Assembly: GCA_024691665.1 (NCBI GenBank)
Contig: JAILNJ010000121.1
Span: 1 to 16,664 of the forward strand
Direction of reading: 5' to 3'
Origin: Gammaproteobacteria bacterium
Lineage (GTDB): Bacteria; Bacillota_I; Bacilli_A; Izemoplasmatales; UBA1188
DNA length: 16,664 bases
The notes below the pieces were generated by a model that saw only the letters and a program-made list of their open reading frames with translations, searched no databases and had not been told where the DNA came from. Every line of letters starts with the position of its first letter. Position 1 is the stretch's first letter. The translations under genes and the position numbers were made by a program. Of the stretch, positions 1-7,262 are shown piece after piece.

Positions 1-217
1 TTGAAGATTGTATTAAAGACTTTGAAAAATTATCAAAAGAAGAAATAGCTAAATATGATTTAAATGATTCTATTATTCATATCGTTTTCAAGTTCAGCTT
101 TAATAGATAAATCAGCTGTACCAACCATGAAATCGATATGAATAATAGAATCATTTAAATCATATTTAGCTATTTCTTCTTTTGATAATTTTTCGAAGTC
201 TTTAATACAATCTTCAA
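1..217. repeat. Fold-back inverted repeat at the window end (84-base arms)
   Basis: Bases 1-84 are the reverse complement of bases 134-217 with a single mismatch (T at 23 against G at 195). The 49 bases between them (85-133) occur once. The left arm carries, on the plus strand, the same codons (EDCIKDFEKL and onward) that the aminopeptidase gene carries on the minus strand. The turn falls at a CGAT/ATCG tetranucleotide, which is self-complementary. A near-identical inverted duplicate of coding sequence exactly at a sequence end is typical of a chimeric fold-back read or amplification product, so bases 1-84 are probably not genuine genome context. A real inverted duplication cannot be excluded from the sequence alone. 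Confidence 0.9.
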
Positions 218-1268
218 ATCCCATACCAATAGCTAAGTGGCAGCAAGCATTCTCATCAAAGAGAGTGTTATAGAATAATAGGCCTGTTTCATTTACTGGA
301 GAGTTAAATGGAACAAGAGCTACTTCTCCAAGTCTTCCTGCGCCTTCATCAAGTGATGTGAGTTCTTTAATAGTATTTAATGTATCATCGTCTTTAGCTA
401 AGCATTCTACTACTTTACCTTTACTAAATCTAAAACCAAAGTCTTTTATAACTTTACCATTTAATGATAATGGTTTAGCTGCGTATACTACTCCTTCTGC
501 GCTATATTTATTAGGTGTAGTAAAGCATTCTTCTGTAGGCATATTAGGATTATAGTAAACACCTTGAACAGTATAAGATCCTCCACCTAAGAATATTACA
601 TTCTTAATTAGTTCTACACTAAAATCAGTTCCTAAACTATTCTTATAGATTAATTTCTTAATGCCTAAGTTATTTAACTTATTACATTTTTCTAATAGAG
701 TAGCATTGTGTTTATTCCAGTTTTCAACTGCATCACCCTCTGCTCTTGCACATTTAATGATTGCGTCCCACATAGCTTTCACAGCTTGACTCTTAGAAAG
801 TCCAGGGAATACTTTTTGAGCCCATTTAACTCCAGGAATAGCTGCGATAGTCCATTGATATTTGTTTTCCATTTGTTTTCTAATTGGACGAATAATTGGG
901 CCTTGAGCACGTCTTACTTCCATTAGTTTATTTTGATCAACTGATGCGAGTGCATCTGGATCATCTGATTCAATATGAATCATAGCTGGAAGTGTATCTC
1001 TTCTATATTCCCATCTATTCTTAATCCAATCAGGTAATTCTTTTAATGCGTTAACTTTAGTTTTTGAATATACAATCTTATCTACTTCATCACTATCCCA
1101 GTTAACTGTAACTTTTCTTGCTTTAGCTTTATAAGCTTCTTCTACTACATACTTAACGAAATATTCATCATTAACGCCTGCGAATATTTCAACATTTTGT
1201 CCTTTTTGTACGTTAGCGCCAACTCTAACGATGAGTCTTGCGTAACTTCTTAAATCACTTTTATTCAT
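60..1268 (-). CDS. M29-family metallo-aminopeptidase, C-terminus corrupted by fold-back
   Basis: This is a cytoplasmic aminopeptidase of family M29 (AmpS/PepS/AmpT type), which removes N-terminal residues from peptides using two divalent metal ions. Family landmarks are visible: NMPTEE (residues 242-247), LGEVALVP (313-320), LFYNTLFDENACCHLA (331-346) and SIIHIDFMVGT (374-384). These place the likely metal ligands at E246 or E247, E315, H344, H377 and D379. The ATG at 1266-1268 has an AAAGGAGA ribosome site at 1273-1280. Residues 1-395 are genuine. From residue 396 the frame runs into the inverted copy of its own gene (positions 83 down to 60), giving a false ending (DMNNRII). Family members usually have about a dozen more residues here, so the true C-terminus is missing. 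It appears to be transcribed alone, behind the terminator of the preceding ECF gene. Confidence 0.9.
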   Translation of the reverse strand: MNKSDLRSYARLIVRVGANVQKGQNVEIFAGVNDEYFVKYVVEEAYKAKARKVTVNWDSDEVDKIVYSKTKVNALKELPDWIKNRWEYRRDTLPAMIHIESDDPDALASVDQNKLMEVRRAQGPIIRPIRKQMENKYQWTIAAIPGVKWAQKVFPGLSKSQAVKAMWDAIIKCARAEGDAVENWNKHNATLLEKCNKLNNLGIKKLIYKNSLGTDFSVELIKNVIFLGGGSYTVQGVYYNPNMPTEECFTTPNKYSAEGVVYAAKPLSLNGKVIKDFGFRFSKGKVVECLAKDDDTLNTIKELTSLDEGAGRLGEVALVPFNSPVNETGLLFYNTLFDENACCHLAIGMGFEDCIKDFEKLSKEEIAKYDLNDSIIHIDFMVGTADLSIKAELENDMNNRII

Positions 1269-1375
1269 AAGGTCTCCTTTAAATAATTATATCTTTTTAT
1301 ATTTTATATAAAATATCCAATTAAGTAAAGAAACTATCGTTCTAATTATTGTTTTTTTATTTGTCTAGTTAGTCC

Positions 1376-1402
1376 AAAAGAAAAGGCACAACTTAATGTG
1401 CC
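1376..1402 (-). terminator. Rho-independent terminator after the ECF S-component gene
   Basis: Six-base-pair stem GGCACA/TGTGCC (1385-1390 with 1397-1402) around a six-base loop, followed on the minus strand by TTTTCTTTT. It begins about ten bases after the stop codon of the ThiT-like gene and separates it from the aminopeptidase gene. Confidence 0.8.
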
Positions 1403-1412
1403 ATATTTTTTA

Positions 1413-2096
1413 TTATTCTTTAACTTCTTCTTTTGCTTCAGTAACTTCTTCAAGTGGTTCAGAAGTTTCTTCTAATGCTTCAATTTCAACTTCAATAGGA
1501 TTTGATTTATTAATTACTTCTTCATAGAATGTAGTCTTATAAATCTTAAAGATTGGGAAGACAATAACTAATAATAATGATAAAAGAATTAAATCAAGTG
1601 CAGCACTTGGGAATACATAAGTTACATTGTATGCGAATGCAGCTGCCCAAGTATATTTATATAAAACTACAGAATCGAATGATGCAGCAAAGAATCTAAT
1701 AGTTGACCAGATTACTGTTGCACATAAGAGTAAGAGAATTGAGAATAATTTACCATTTAAGCTCTTACTAAAATTATTGATTAAGAATGGTGATACAAAA
1801 CCAAAGAATGCAATAGAACCAAATGCTACTAAATATTCCATAGGATATGTAGCAATTCCATATCCATCCCAAAGGCAAGTAATTAAACCATATACAATAC
1901 CAGATGCAATAAATGCTTTAAATGGTCCATGTCTTAATGCTACTACCATTAGTGGGATAGCACTGATGTTTAAAGAACCACCTGTTGAACCAATTGGGAT
2001 TTTAACAAATCTATCAATTACAATGGCAAGTGCTACCATAATTGCGATTTCAGTTATGTCCTTAATACTAAAATAAAATAAACCTTTTTTTGTCAT
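1413..2096 (-). CDS. thiT: ThiT-like ECF transporter S component (thiamine or related substrate)
   Basis: This is an integral membrane substrate-binding subunit of an energy-coupling-factor vitamin transporter, 227 residues with about six hydrophobic segments between residues 10 and 185. GGSLNISAIPLMVVALRHG (39-57) and YPMEYLVAF (84-92) resemble the ThiT/YuaJ family; E87-Y88 match the Glu-Tyr pair that contacts thiamine in characterised ThiT. YNVTY (156-160) matches the conserved Tyr-Asn region. Other ligands look changed: the position of the family His after RFF is Ala138, and the loop before YN is shorter. The 28-residue tail (200-227) is very acidic and unusual for the family. No EcfA or EcfT genes lie nearby, so it would share an energising module encoded elsewhere. 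A TPP riboswitch directly upstream supports a thiamine-related substrate. The ATG at 2094-2096 has an AAAGGAGA site. Confidence 0.82.
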   Translation of the reverse strand: MTKKGLFYFSIKDITEIAIMVALAIVIDRFVKIPIGSTGGSLNISAIPLMVVALRHGPFKAFIASGIVYGLITCLWDGYGIATYPMEYLVAFGSIAFFGFVSPFLINNFSKSLNGKLFSILLLLCATVIWSTIRFFAASFDSVVLYKYTWAAAFAYNVTYVFPSAALDLILLSLLLVIVFPIFKIYKTTFYEEVINKSNPIEVEIEALEETSEPLEEVTEAKEEVKE

Positions 2097-2116
2097 ATAC
2101 TTTTCTCTCCTTTATA

Positions 2117-2145
2117 AACGACAAAAGCCGCGTCAAAGCGGCTTT
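2117..2145 (-). terminator. Riboswitch expression platform: intrinsic terminator
   Basis: Perfect 8-bp stem AAAGCCGC/GCGGCTTT (2138-2145 with 2124-2131) around a six-base loop, followed on the minus strand by TTTTGTCGTTT. It sits between the TPP aptamer and the ribosome site of the ThiT-like gene. The ascending strand (2136-2143) is fully complementary over eight bases to AAGCGGCT in the aptamer (2207-2214), which gives an obvious mutually exclusive antiterminator. Ligand binding should therefore favour termination and shut the gene off. Confidence 0.88.
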
Positions 2146-2147
2146 GT

Positions 2148-2236
2148 ACAACTAACATTCCTCTTGCATTATCAAAAGGCTTATGGGTCGAATATTAATT
2201 CCTCTCAGCCGCTTGTTGGCTCCCCTTATTTATTTA
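2148..2236 (-). promoter_or_regulatory. TPP riboswitch aptamer (THI element)
   Basis: Read on the minus strand, the leader carries the conserved TPP-aptamer blocks in order: GGGGAGC (about 2225-2219), GGCTGAGAGG (2210-2201), GACCC (about 2189-2185), then CTTTTGATAATGCAAGAG (about 2179-2162), which forms the P5 helix with the invariant AUAAUG loop, and AGGAA closing toward P1. CUGAGA and GAUAAUGC are the bases that recognise the pyrimidine and position the diphosphate in known TPP riboswitches. P1 is weak and AU-rich, so the outer limits are approximate. It lies 5' of a ThiT-like transporter gene and is followed by an intrinsic terminator. Confidence 0.95.
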
Positions 2237-2244
2237 CTAAAATT

Positions 2245-2274
2245 ATTATACTACTTTTTAATTAATTTAGTGAA
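2245..2274 (-). promoter_or_regulatory. Candidate promoter for the riboswitch-thiT transcript
   Basis: A consensus -10 hexamer TATAAT lies at 2245-2250 (minus strand), with a weak -35 TTCACT at 2269-2274 and an 18-bp spacing. The -35 half lies inside the end of the transketolase gene. Initiation near 2238 would place the start just ahead of the aptamer. The -35 match is poor (4 of 6), so readthrough from the upstream operon is an alternative source of this RNA. Confidence 0.45.
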
Positions 2275-4179
2275 TAATTTTGCAACTTCTTCTTTAGTAA
2301 ATCCGAAATATGGAATTACTACATTTGCATTAGCTGATGCACCAAATCTATTAATAGCATAAACCTCATCTGCATAAGCCTTAAGGCCGAATGGTGAAGC
2401 CATTTCTACAAACATAGATGGAAGGTTTCTATTAATGATTTTAGCTTTATCAGGATTTTGATCAAATCTTCTTGTAGATGTGATTTCAACTACATTTACA
2501 TGTTTATTAATTAATTTAGCAGCATCGAGTGCAAGACTAACTTCTGAACCTGTAGCAACGAGTGTACCAACAGCATCAGCAAACTTTTGTCTTACAATAG
2601 CACCACTTAAGAGTTCAGTTTCTGATACAGCACTTAAAAGTGGTAAGTTTTGTCTTGTTAATACAATAACAACTGGATTAGTCTTATTCTTGCATGCGAA
2701 CTTTAATACTTCTACAGCTTCTCTTGCATCTGCTGGTCTAAATACATCTACATTTGGAATAGCACGTAATCCTGCAAGTTGTTCAATTGGTTCATGAGTT
2801 GGACCATCTTCACCTACTGCGATTGAGTCATGAGTGAATACGAATACTGTAGGAATATTCATTAAAGCCGCCATTCTAATAGCCGGTTTCATATAATCAC
2901 TGAATACGAAGAATGCACCAGTCATTACTCTTAAGTTATGTAAAGTCATACCATTAGCGATAGCGCCCATAGAATGTTCTCTTACACCAAAGTTAATATT
3001 TCTTCCAAGTCTGTTGTCTACATCAAATGCACCATCAGCGCCCTTAACCATAGTTGAAGCTGTAAGGTCAGCTGAACCTGCCATTAAGCATGGGAGTTCT
3101 TTAGATGCTATATTTAAGAATTTACCAACTGTCTTTCTTGTTGCTTCAGTTTCATATGCGAAATCTTTGAATGCAGCTGGATCAAGTTCATAATCATTGT
3201 TAAGAACTCTTTCAAATTCTTTGTATTCTTTAGGGAATTTCTTAGCGTATTCTTTAAGTGTTTCTTCCCATTTTAAATATTCTTGATAGTTAGCTTCATT
3301 GTTTACTCTATAGTCATTATATACGGCTTTAGATACTTTAAATGGAAGCTTATGATATTTTAATGTTTCTCTTAACTTGTAAGTTAATTCAGCACCAAGT
3401 GGAGCACCATGAGCTTTACAAGTTCCTGCAACTTCTGAACCAAAACCAATTACTGTATGACATTCAATAACTGTAGGGAGTTCTGATTCTTTAGCTTTAG
3501 CGATAGCTTTAGATACAGCCTTTTCATTTTCAACATTCTTAATTTCCATATAATTGAAACCTAAAGATGTGAAGAATGCTTTAGCGTTAGGGAAGCCACC
3601 AGCGTTAGCTACTGGACCATCAAGTTGAACTTTATTAGAGTCAAAGAGAATAATTAACTTATTTAACTTTTGTCTTCCGATAAATTGTAAAGCTTCAAGA
3701 GTTACACCTTCTTGAAGGTCACCATCACCACATTCAACGAATGTATGGTGGTCAACTAACTTTAGATTGTCTTTGTTGAATTTATTTCTTAAGAATTCTT
3801 CTGCAAGAGCCATACCAGCGGCCATAGCGATACCTTGGCCAAGAGGTCCTGATGTTGAATCAACACCTTGAGTGTGTCCAAATTCAGGGTGACCTGGAGT
3901 TTTAGAATTTAACTTTCTAAAGTTCTTAAGATCTTTCATTGATACATCAAATCCTTTTAAGTGAAGGAGTGAGTATAACATTGAAGATGCGTGGCCTGAT
4001 GCGAGAACGAATCTGTCTCTATTAAACCAATCAGCTTTATTAGGAGTAACTTTTAAATGTTCTTTGAATAAAACATAAGCTACTGGGGCAAAACCAAGTA
4101 CTACACCAGGATGTCCTGAATTAGCTTCATTAATTTCATCCATTGTAAGTACTCTTAATGCATTGATACTATTTTTCAT
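2251..4179 (-). CDS. tkt: Transketolase
   Basis: Thiamine-diphosphate-dependent transketolase of the non-oxidative pentose phosphate pathway; it moves two-carbon ketol units between sugar phosphates in the cytoplasm. The length of 642 residues is slightly below the usual 660-670. Visible motifs are SGHPG (21-25), GHTQGVDSTSGPLGQG (101-116), the TPP/metal motif GDGDLQEG (151-158) with SN at 181-182, the catalytic glutamate E401 in GVREHSMG, and GEDGPTHEP (456-464). The pyrimidine and C-terminal domains follow to the end. The ATG at 4177-4179 has a TAAGGAGA ribosome site. It starts only 27 bp after the sufB stop, with no hairpin between, so it is probably the last gene of the suf transcript. 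Downstream lies a TPP riboswitch rather than a dedicated terminator. Confidence 0.97.
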   Translation of the reverse strand: MKNSINALRVLTMDEINEANSGHPGVVLGFAPVAYVLFKEHLKVTPNKADWFNRDRFVLASGHASSMLYSLLHLKGFDVSMKDLKNFRKLNSKTPGHPEFGHTQGVDSTSGPLGQGIAMAAGMALAEEFLRNKFNKDNLKLVDHHTFVECGDGDLQEGVTLEALQFIGRQKLNKLIILFDSNKVQLDGPVANAGGFPNAKAFFTSLGFNYMEIKNVENEKAVSKAIAKAKESELPTVIECHTVIGFGSEVAGTCKAHGAPLGAELTYKLRETLKYHKLPFKVSKAVYNDYRVNNEANYQEYLKWEETLKEYAKKFPKEYKEFERVLNNDYELDPAAFKDFAYETEATRKTVGKFLNIASKELPCLMAGSADLTASTMVKGADGAFDVDNRLGRNINFGVREHSMGAIANGMTLHNLRVMTGAFFVFSDYMKPAIRMAALMNIPTVFVFTHDSIAVGEDGPTHEPIEQLAGLRAIPNVDVFRPADAREAVEVLKFACKNKTNPVVIVLTRQNLPLLSAVSETELLSGAIVRQKFADAVGTLVATGSEVSLALDAAKLINKHVNVVEITSTRRFDQNPDKAKIINRNLPSMFVEMASPFGLKAYADEVYAINRFGASANANVVIPYFGFTKEEVAKLFTKLIKK

Positions 4180-4206
4180 AAAGTCTCCTTAAAAATATAT
4201 ATTTGT

Positions 4207-5622
4207 TTATTCTAGTTCTATTTTAATTAATTGGTTAAGTTCTACCGCATATTCAAGTGGTAGCTCACGAGCGAATGGTTCAATAAATCCCATTACTATT
4301 AGCTCTAACGCTTCTTTCTCTTTTAATCCTCTACTCATAAGATAGAATAATTGAGAATCTGAAACCTTCGATACAGTGGCTTCATGTTGGATTGAAGATG
4401 AGTTATTAGATACGATATTAGTTGGGAATGTATCTGATGCACTATTGTCGTCCATTATTAGTGTATCACAAGTTACGCTTGCGCGCGAGCCTGTAGCTTC
4501 TTTTCCAATCTTAGTTATTCCTCTATAATTTACTCTACCACCTTTTCTTGCGATAGATTTAGAGATGATAGTTGATGATGTATTCTTACCAATATGAATC
4601 ATCTTTGCACCATTGTCTTGGTATTGTGTACCAGAACCTAAGGCAACGCTTAATACAAGACCTTTAGCATAATCACCTTTTAAGATACAGCAAGGATATT
4701 TCATATTAGTTCCTGAGCCAATATTACCATCAATCCATTCCATATATCCACCCTCTTCAACAAGAGCTCTTTGAGTAACTAAATTGATAATGTTATTAGA
4801 CCAGTTTTGAATTGTTGAATATCTACATCTAGCGTTTTTCTTAACAATAATTTCAATTACACCAGAGTGAAGTGAATCAGTTGAATACTTAGGTGCAGTA
4901 CATCCTTCAACATAGTTAACATATCCACCTTCATCAACGATGATAAGTGTTCTTTCGAATTGTCCCATATTGGCACTATTAATTCTAAAGTATGATTGAA
5001 GAGGCTTTTCAAGTCTTACTCCTTTAGGAATATAAATAAATGATCCACCACTCCATACGGCACTATTAAGCGCAGCATATTTGTTATCAGTTGGAGGTAC
5101 TACTGATGCGAAATATTCTTTAAAGATTTCAGGATACTTTTTAAGTCCTGTATCAGTATCTAAGAATATTACACCTTTATCTTCAAGTTCTTTTTTATTA
5201 TTGTGATATACAACTTCTGATTCAAATTGAGTTGATACACCAGATAACCATTTCTGTTCAGCCTCAAGGATACCAAGTTTATTAAATGTATCCTTGATGT
5301 TTTCAGGGACTTCTTCCCAATTGTGTTTAACATCTTTAGTTGATTTAATATACATAACCATATCATTAGGGTCAACTTCTTTAAGTCTTTCAACTGGACC
5401 AAATGATGGTTCTTTTGCGTTTAGATAAATATTTAAAGACTTAACTCTAAACTCAGTCATCCATTCAGGTTCACCTTTGGCTTTAGAGATTTCTCTTACG
5501 ATTTCTTCATTTAAACCTGTCTTAACTGTTTTATAGATATCAGCTTCAGTCTTGAAACCATATTTATATTCATCAGATATATTTTCTATTTTCTTCTTAG
5601 TCTCTTTGGAATCGTCATGCAT
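4207..5622 (-). CDS. sufB: Fe-S cluster scaffold protein SufB
   Basis: Core scaffold of the SUF iron-sulfur assembly complex (SufBC2D), on which clusters are built from cysteine-derived sulfide and iron. The length of 471 residues is normal. The C-terminal beta-helix core carries CDTLIMDDNSASDTFP with C385, and HEAT with E414. Their 29-residue spacing equals that between the functionally required Cys405 and Glu434 of E. coli SufB. QLFYLMSRGLKEKEA and ELPLEYAVELNQL close the protein as in the family. The ATG at 5620-5622 follows AGGAGG by nine bases and sits two bases after the sufU stop, which suggests translational coupling. It is the last suf gene, followed closely by transketolase. Confidence 0.97.
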   Translation of the reverse strand: MHDDSKETKKKIENISDEYKYGFKTEADIYKTVKTGLNEEIVREISKAKGEPEWMTEFRVKSLNIYLNAKEPSFGPVERLKEVDPNDMVMYIKSTKDVKHNWEEVPENIKDTFNKLGILEAEQKWLSGVSTQFESEVVYHNNKKELEDKGVIFLDTDTGLKKYPEIFKEYFASVVPPTDNKYAALNSAVWSGGSFIYIPKGVRLEKPLQSYFRINSANMGQFERTLIIVDEGGYVNYVEGCTAPKYSTDSLHSGVIEIIVKKNARCRYSTIQNWSNNIINLVTQRALVEEGGYMEWIDGNIGSGTNMKYPCCILKGDYAKGLVLSVALGSGTQYQDNGAKMIHIGKNTSSTIISKSIARKGGRVNYRGITKIGKEATGSRASVTCDTLIMDDNSASDTFPTNIVSNNSSSIQHEATVSKVSDSQLFYLMSRGLKEKEALELIVMGFIEPFARELPLEYAVELNQLIKIELE

Positions 5623-5623
5623 A

Positions 5624-6061
5624 CTACTTTTCCTCCTTAGAGTTTAAGGTATTAAGAAGAGCTTGAGTTGCAATAGATGCACATCTAACACGAGCTGGAT
5701 AATCTTTAACTCCTTCAAATACTTGGAGTTCATCTAAATCAACATTAGTATCATATTCTTGATTAGATACCATCTTTAAATAGTTAGATAAGTTATTCTT
5801 AAGTTCTTCAACTGTTTTACCAATCGAGTATTCAGATACAATAGATGCACCAGCACAGCAGATTGAACAGCCTTGTCCATCGTGTCTAACATCTACTACT
5901 TTTCCATCAACAACCTTGGTTTCTACGTCAATCACATCACCACAAGATGGATTCTTAAGATGACATGATACATAAGATTCATCATGAGATAAACCCTTAT
6001 TACGAGGGTTTTTATAATGATCCATTATTACTTCTCTATATAAATTAGATAAATTATTCAC
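5624..6061 (-). CDS. sufU: SufU, zinc-dependent sulfurtransferase partner of SufS
   Basis: SufU takes the persulfide sulfur from the cysteine desulfurase SufS and passes it to the SufB scaffold; in Bacillota it is a zinc protein, not a scaffold. The 145-residue protein has the expected ligands: C40 and D42 in NPSCGD, C65 in GQGCSI, and C126 in PARVRCA. It also has the 18-21-residue insertion between the last two cysteines that distinguishes SufU from IscU. An unusual extra CC pair follows C65 (C68, C69). The start is GTG at 6059-6061, overlapping the 3' end of sufS by 8 bp. A full AGGAGG nine bases upstream supports this codon. Confidence 0.95.
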   Translation of the reverse strand: MNNLSNLYREVIMDHYKNPRNKGLSHDESYVSCHLKNPSCGDVIDVETKVVDGKVVDVRHDGQGCSICCAGASIVSEYSIGKTVEELKNNLSNYLKMVSNQEYDTNVDLDELQVFEGVKDYPARVRCASIATQALLNTLNSKEEK

Positions 6062-7262
6062 AGAGGCCTACCTCCTTAAAAAACTTAATTACTTCTTTTA
6101 CTGCGAGCACAAACTTTAATACATCTTCTTTTGTATTATAGAAGTAGAAAGACGCTCTTAAAGTTGATGGTACACATAATACATCTGTGTGAAGAATCTC
6201 AGCGCAGTGATGTCCGGCTCTTACTGCGATATTGTGTTCAGAAAGTGCCATAACTGCATCATGAGAATGTACACCTTTAATATTAAATGCGATAACTGTA
6301 GACTCTTCAATGTCATTATAAATTTCAACTTCACTTATTTCTTTAAGAAGTGATAATGCATAATTTCTTAAAGATAATGAAGTATTATGAATATAGTCAT
6401 ATCCAATTTTATTTAAGTATTCAATACAACCTTTTGCGCCAAATATTTCAGCGATTGGAAGAGTTCCTGATTCAAACTTATAAGGAACTTCTTTATAAGT
6501 TACTGAAGTCTTAGTAACCTCATCATTCATCTCTCCACCAAGTTCAACCGGATCAAACTTATTTAATAAATCGTATTTACCATATAGAATTCCAAGTCCA
6601 GTTGGGCCACACATCTTATGAAAACTGAATGAATAGAAATCACAGCCTAAAGCTTTAACATCAATTCTTTCATGTGGAATAGCTTGTGCACCATCAATTG
6701 ATACATAAGCGCCCACTTCATGAGCAAGTTTAACAATTTCTTCAACTGGTGATTTAAATCCTAAGACATTTGACACATGAGTTATTTGAACTAGTTTAGT
6801 ATTTTTATTTAATACTTTCTTAAAGTTTTCTACAGTGATTTGATTATGTTCATTGAGTTCAATGAATCTAATTTTAAAACCAATATCTTTAGAAGCTTTA
6901 AGAAGTGGTAGGAATGATGAATGATGTTCAAGAGGTGTGGTGATAACTTCATCACCTTCTTTTAAGATACTCTTAAACATAAGTGCTACATAGTTAAGTG
7001 AATCAGTACAGCCTCTAGTAAAGATTATTTCGCTTGATTTAGCGTTAATAAAGTCTGCGACTTCTTTTCTTGTTTCTTCAACTATAGATGTAGCTTCCAT
7101 AGCTTGCTTATATACACCACGTTCAATATTTGTAGAATATTCAGTGTAATATTTATTAATCATATCAATAGTAGCCTGTGGCTTAATTGATGAAGCCGCA
7201 CTATCTAGATATACTAATTCAGGATTATTAATGAGTGCAGGGAAATCAGATCTACAATCCAT
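6054..7262 (-). CDS. sufS: Cysteine desulfurase SufS
   Basis: Pyridoxal-phosphate enzyme of the group II NifS-like (SufS/CsdA) class; it converts cysteine to alanine and holds the sulfur as a persulfide for SufU. It has 402 residues. The PLP lysine is K216 in SFSFHKMCGPTG, the aspartate contacting the cofactor ring lies in SIDGAQ (188-193), and the persulfide cysteine is C353 in RAGHHCAEIL. The short loop around C353 is the group II form that needs an activating partner such as SufU. The ATG overlaps the sufD stop (TAATG, one shared base), and the 3' end overlaps sufU by 8 bp. Confidence 0.97.
   Translation of the reverse strand: MDCRSDFPALINNPELVYLDSAASSIKPQATIDMINKYYTEYSTNIERGVYKQAMEATSIVEETRKEVADFINAKSSEIIFTRGCTDSLNYVALMFKSILKEGDEVITTPLEHHSSFLPLLKASKDIGFKIRFIELNEHNQITVENFKKVLNKNTKLVQITHVSNVLGFKSPVEEIVKLAHEVGAYVSIDGAQAIPHERIDVKALGCDFYSFSFHKMCGPTGLGILYGKYDLLNKFDPVELGGEMNDEVTKTSVTYKEVPYKFESGTLPIAEIFGAKGCIEYLNKIGYDYIHNTSLSLRNYALSLLKEISEVEIYNDIEESTVIAFNIKGVHSHDAVMALSEHNIAVRAGHHCAEILHTDVLCVPSTLRASFYFYNTKEDVLKFVLAVKEVIKFFKEVGLCE
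6071..6076 (-). promoter_or_regulatory. Ribosome binding site fixing the GTG start of sufU
   Basis: AGGAGG on the minus strand, nine bases ahead of the GTG at 6059-6061 and inside the end of sufS. No ATG is present at comparable spacing, so GTG is the likely initiation codon. Confidence 0.85.

Noticed and set aside
358..926. Plus-strand open frames within the aminopeptidase gene
   Set aside because: They lie antisense to a strongly recognisable M29 gene, have no ribosome sites or family motifs, and are expected by chance in AT-rich coding sequence.
1299..1316. Perfect 18-base palindrome (ATATTTTATATAAAATAT) upstream of the aminopeptidase gene
   Set aside because: It contains only A and T in an AT-rich spacer near probable promoter elements, so a chance palindrome is likely; I could not tie it to a known operator.
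1627..2076. A 149-codon plus-strand open frame opposite the ThiT-like gene
   Set aside because: It is the antisense shadow of a membrane-protein gene whose own frame has a ribosome site, riboswitch and terminator; its translation shows no recognisable domain.
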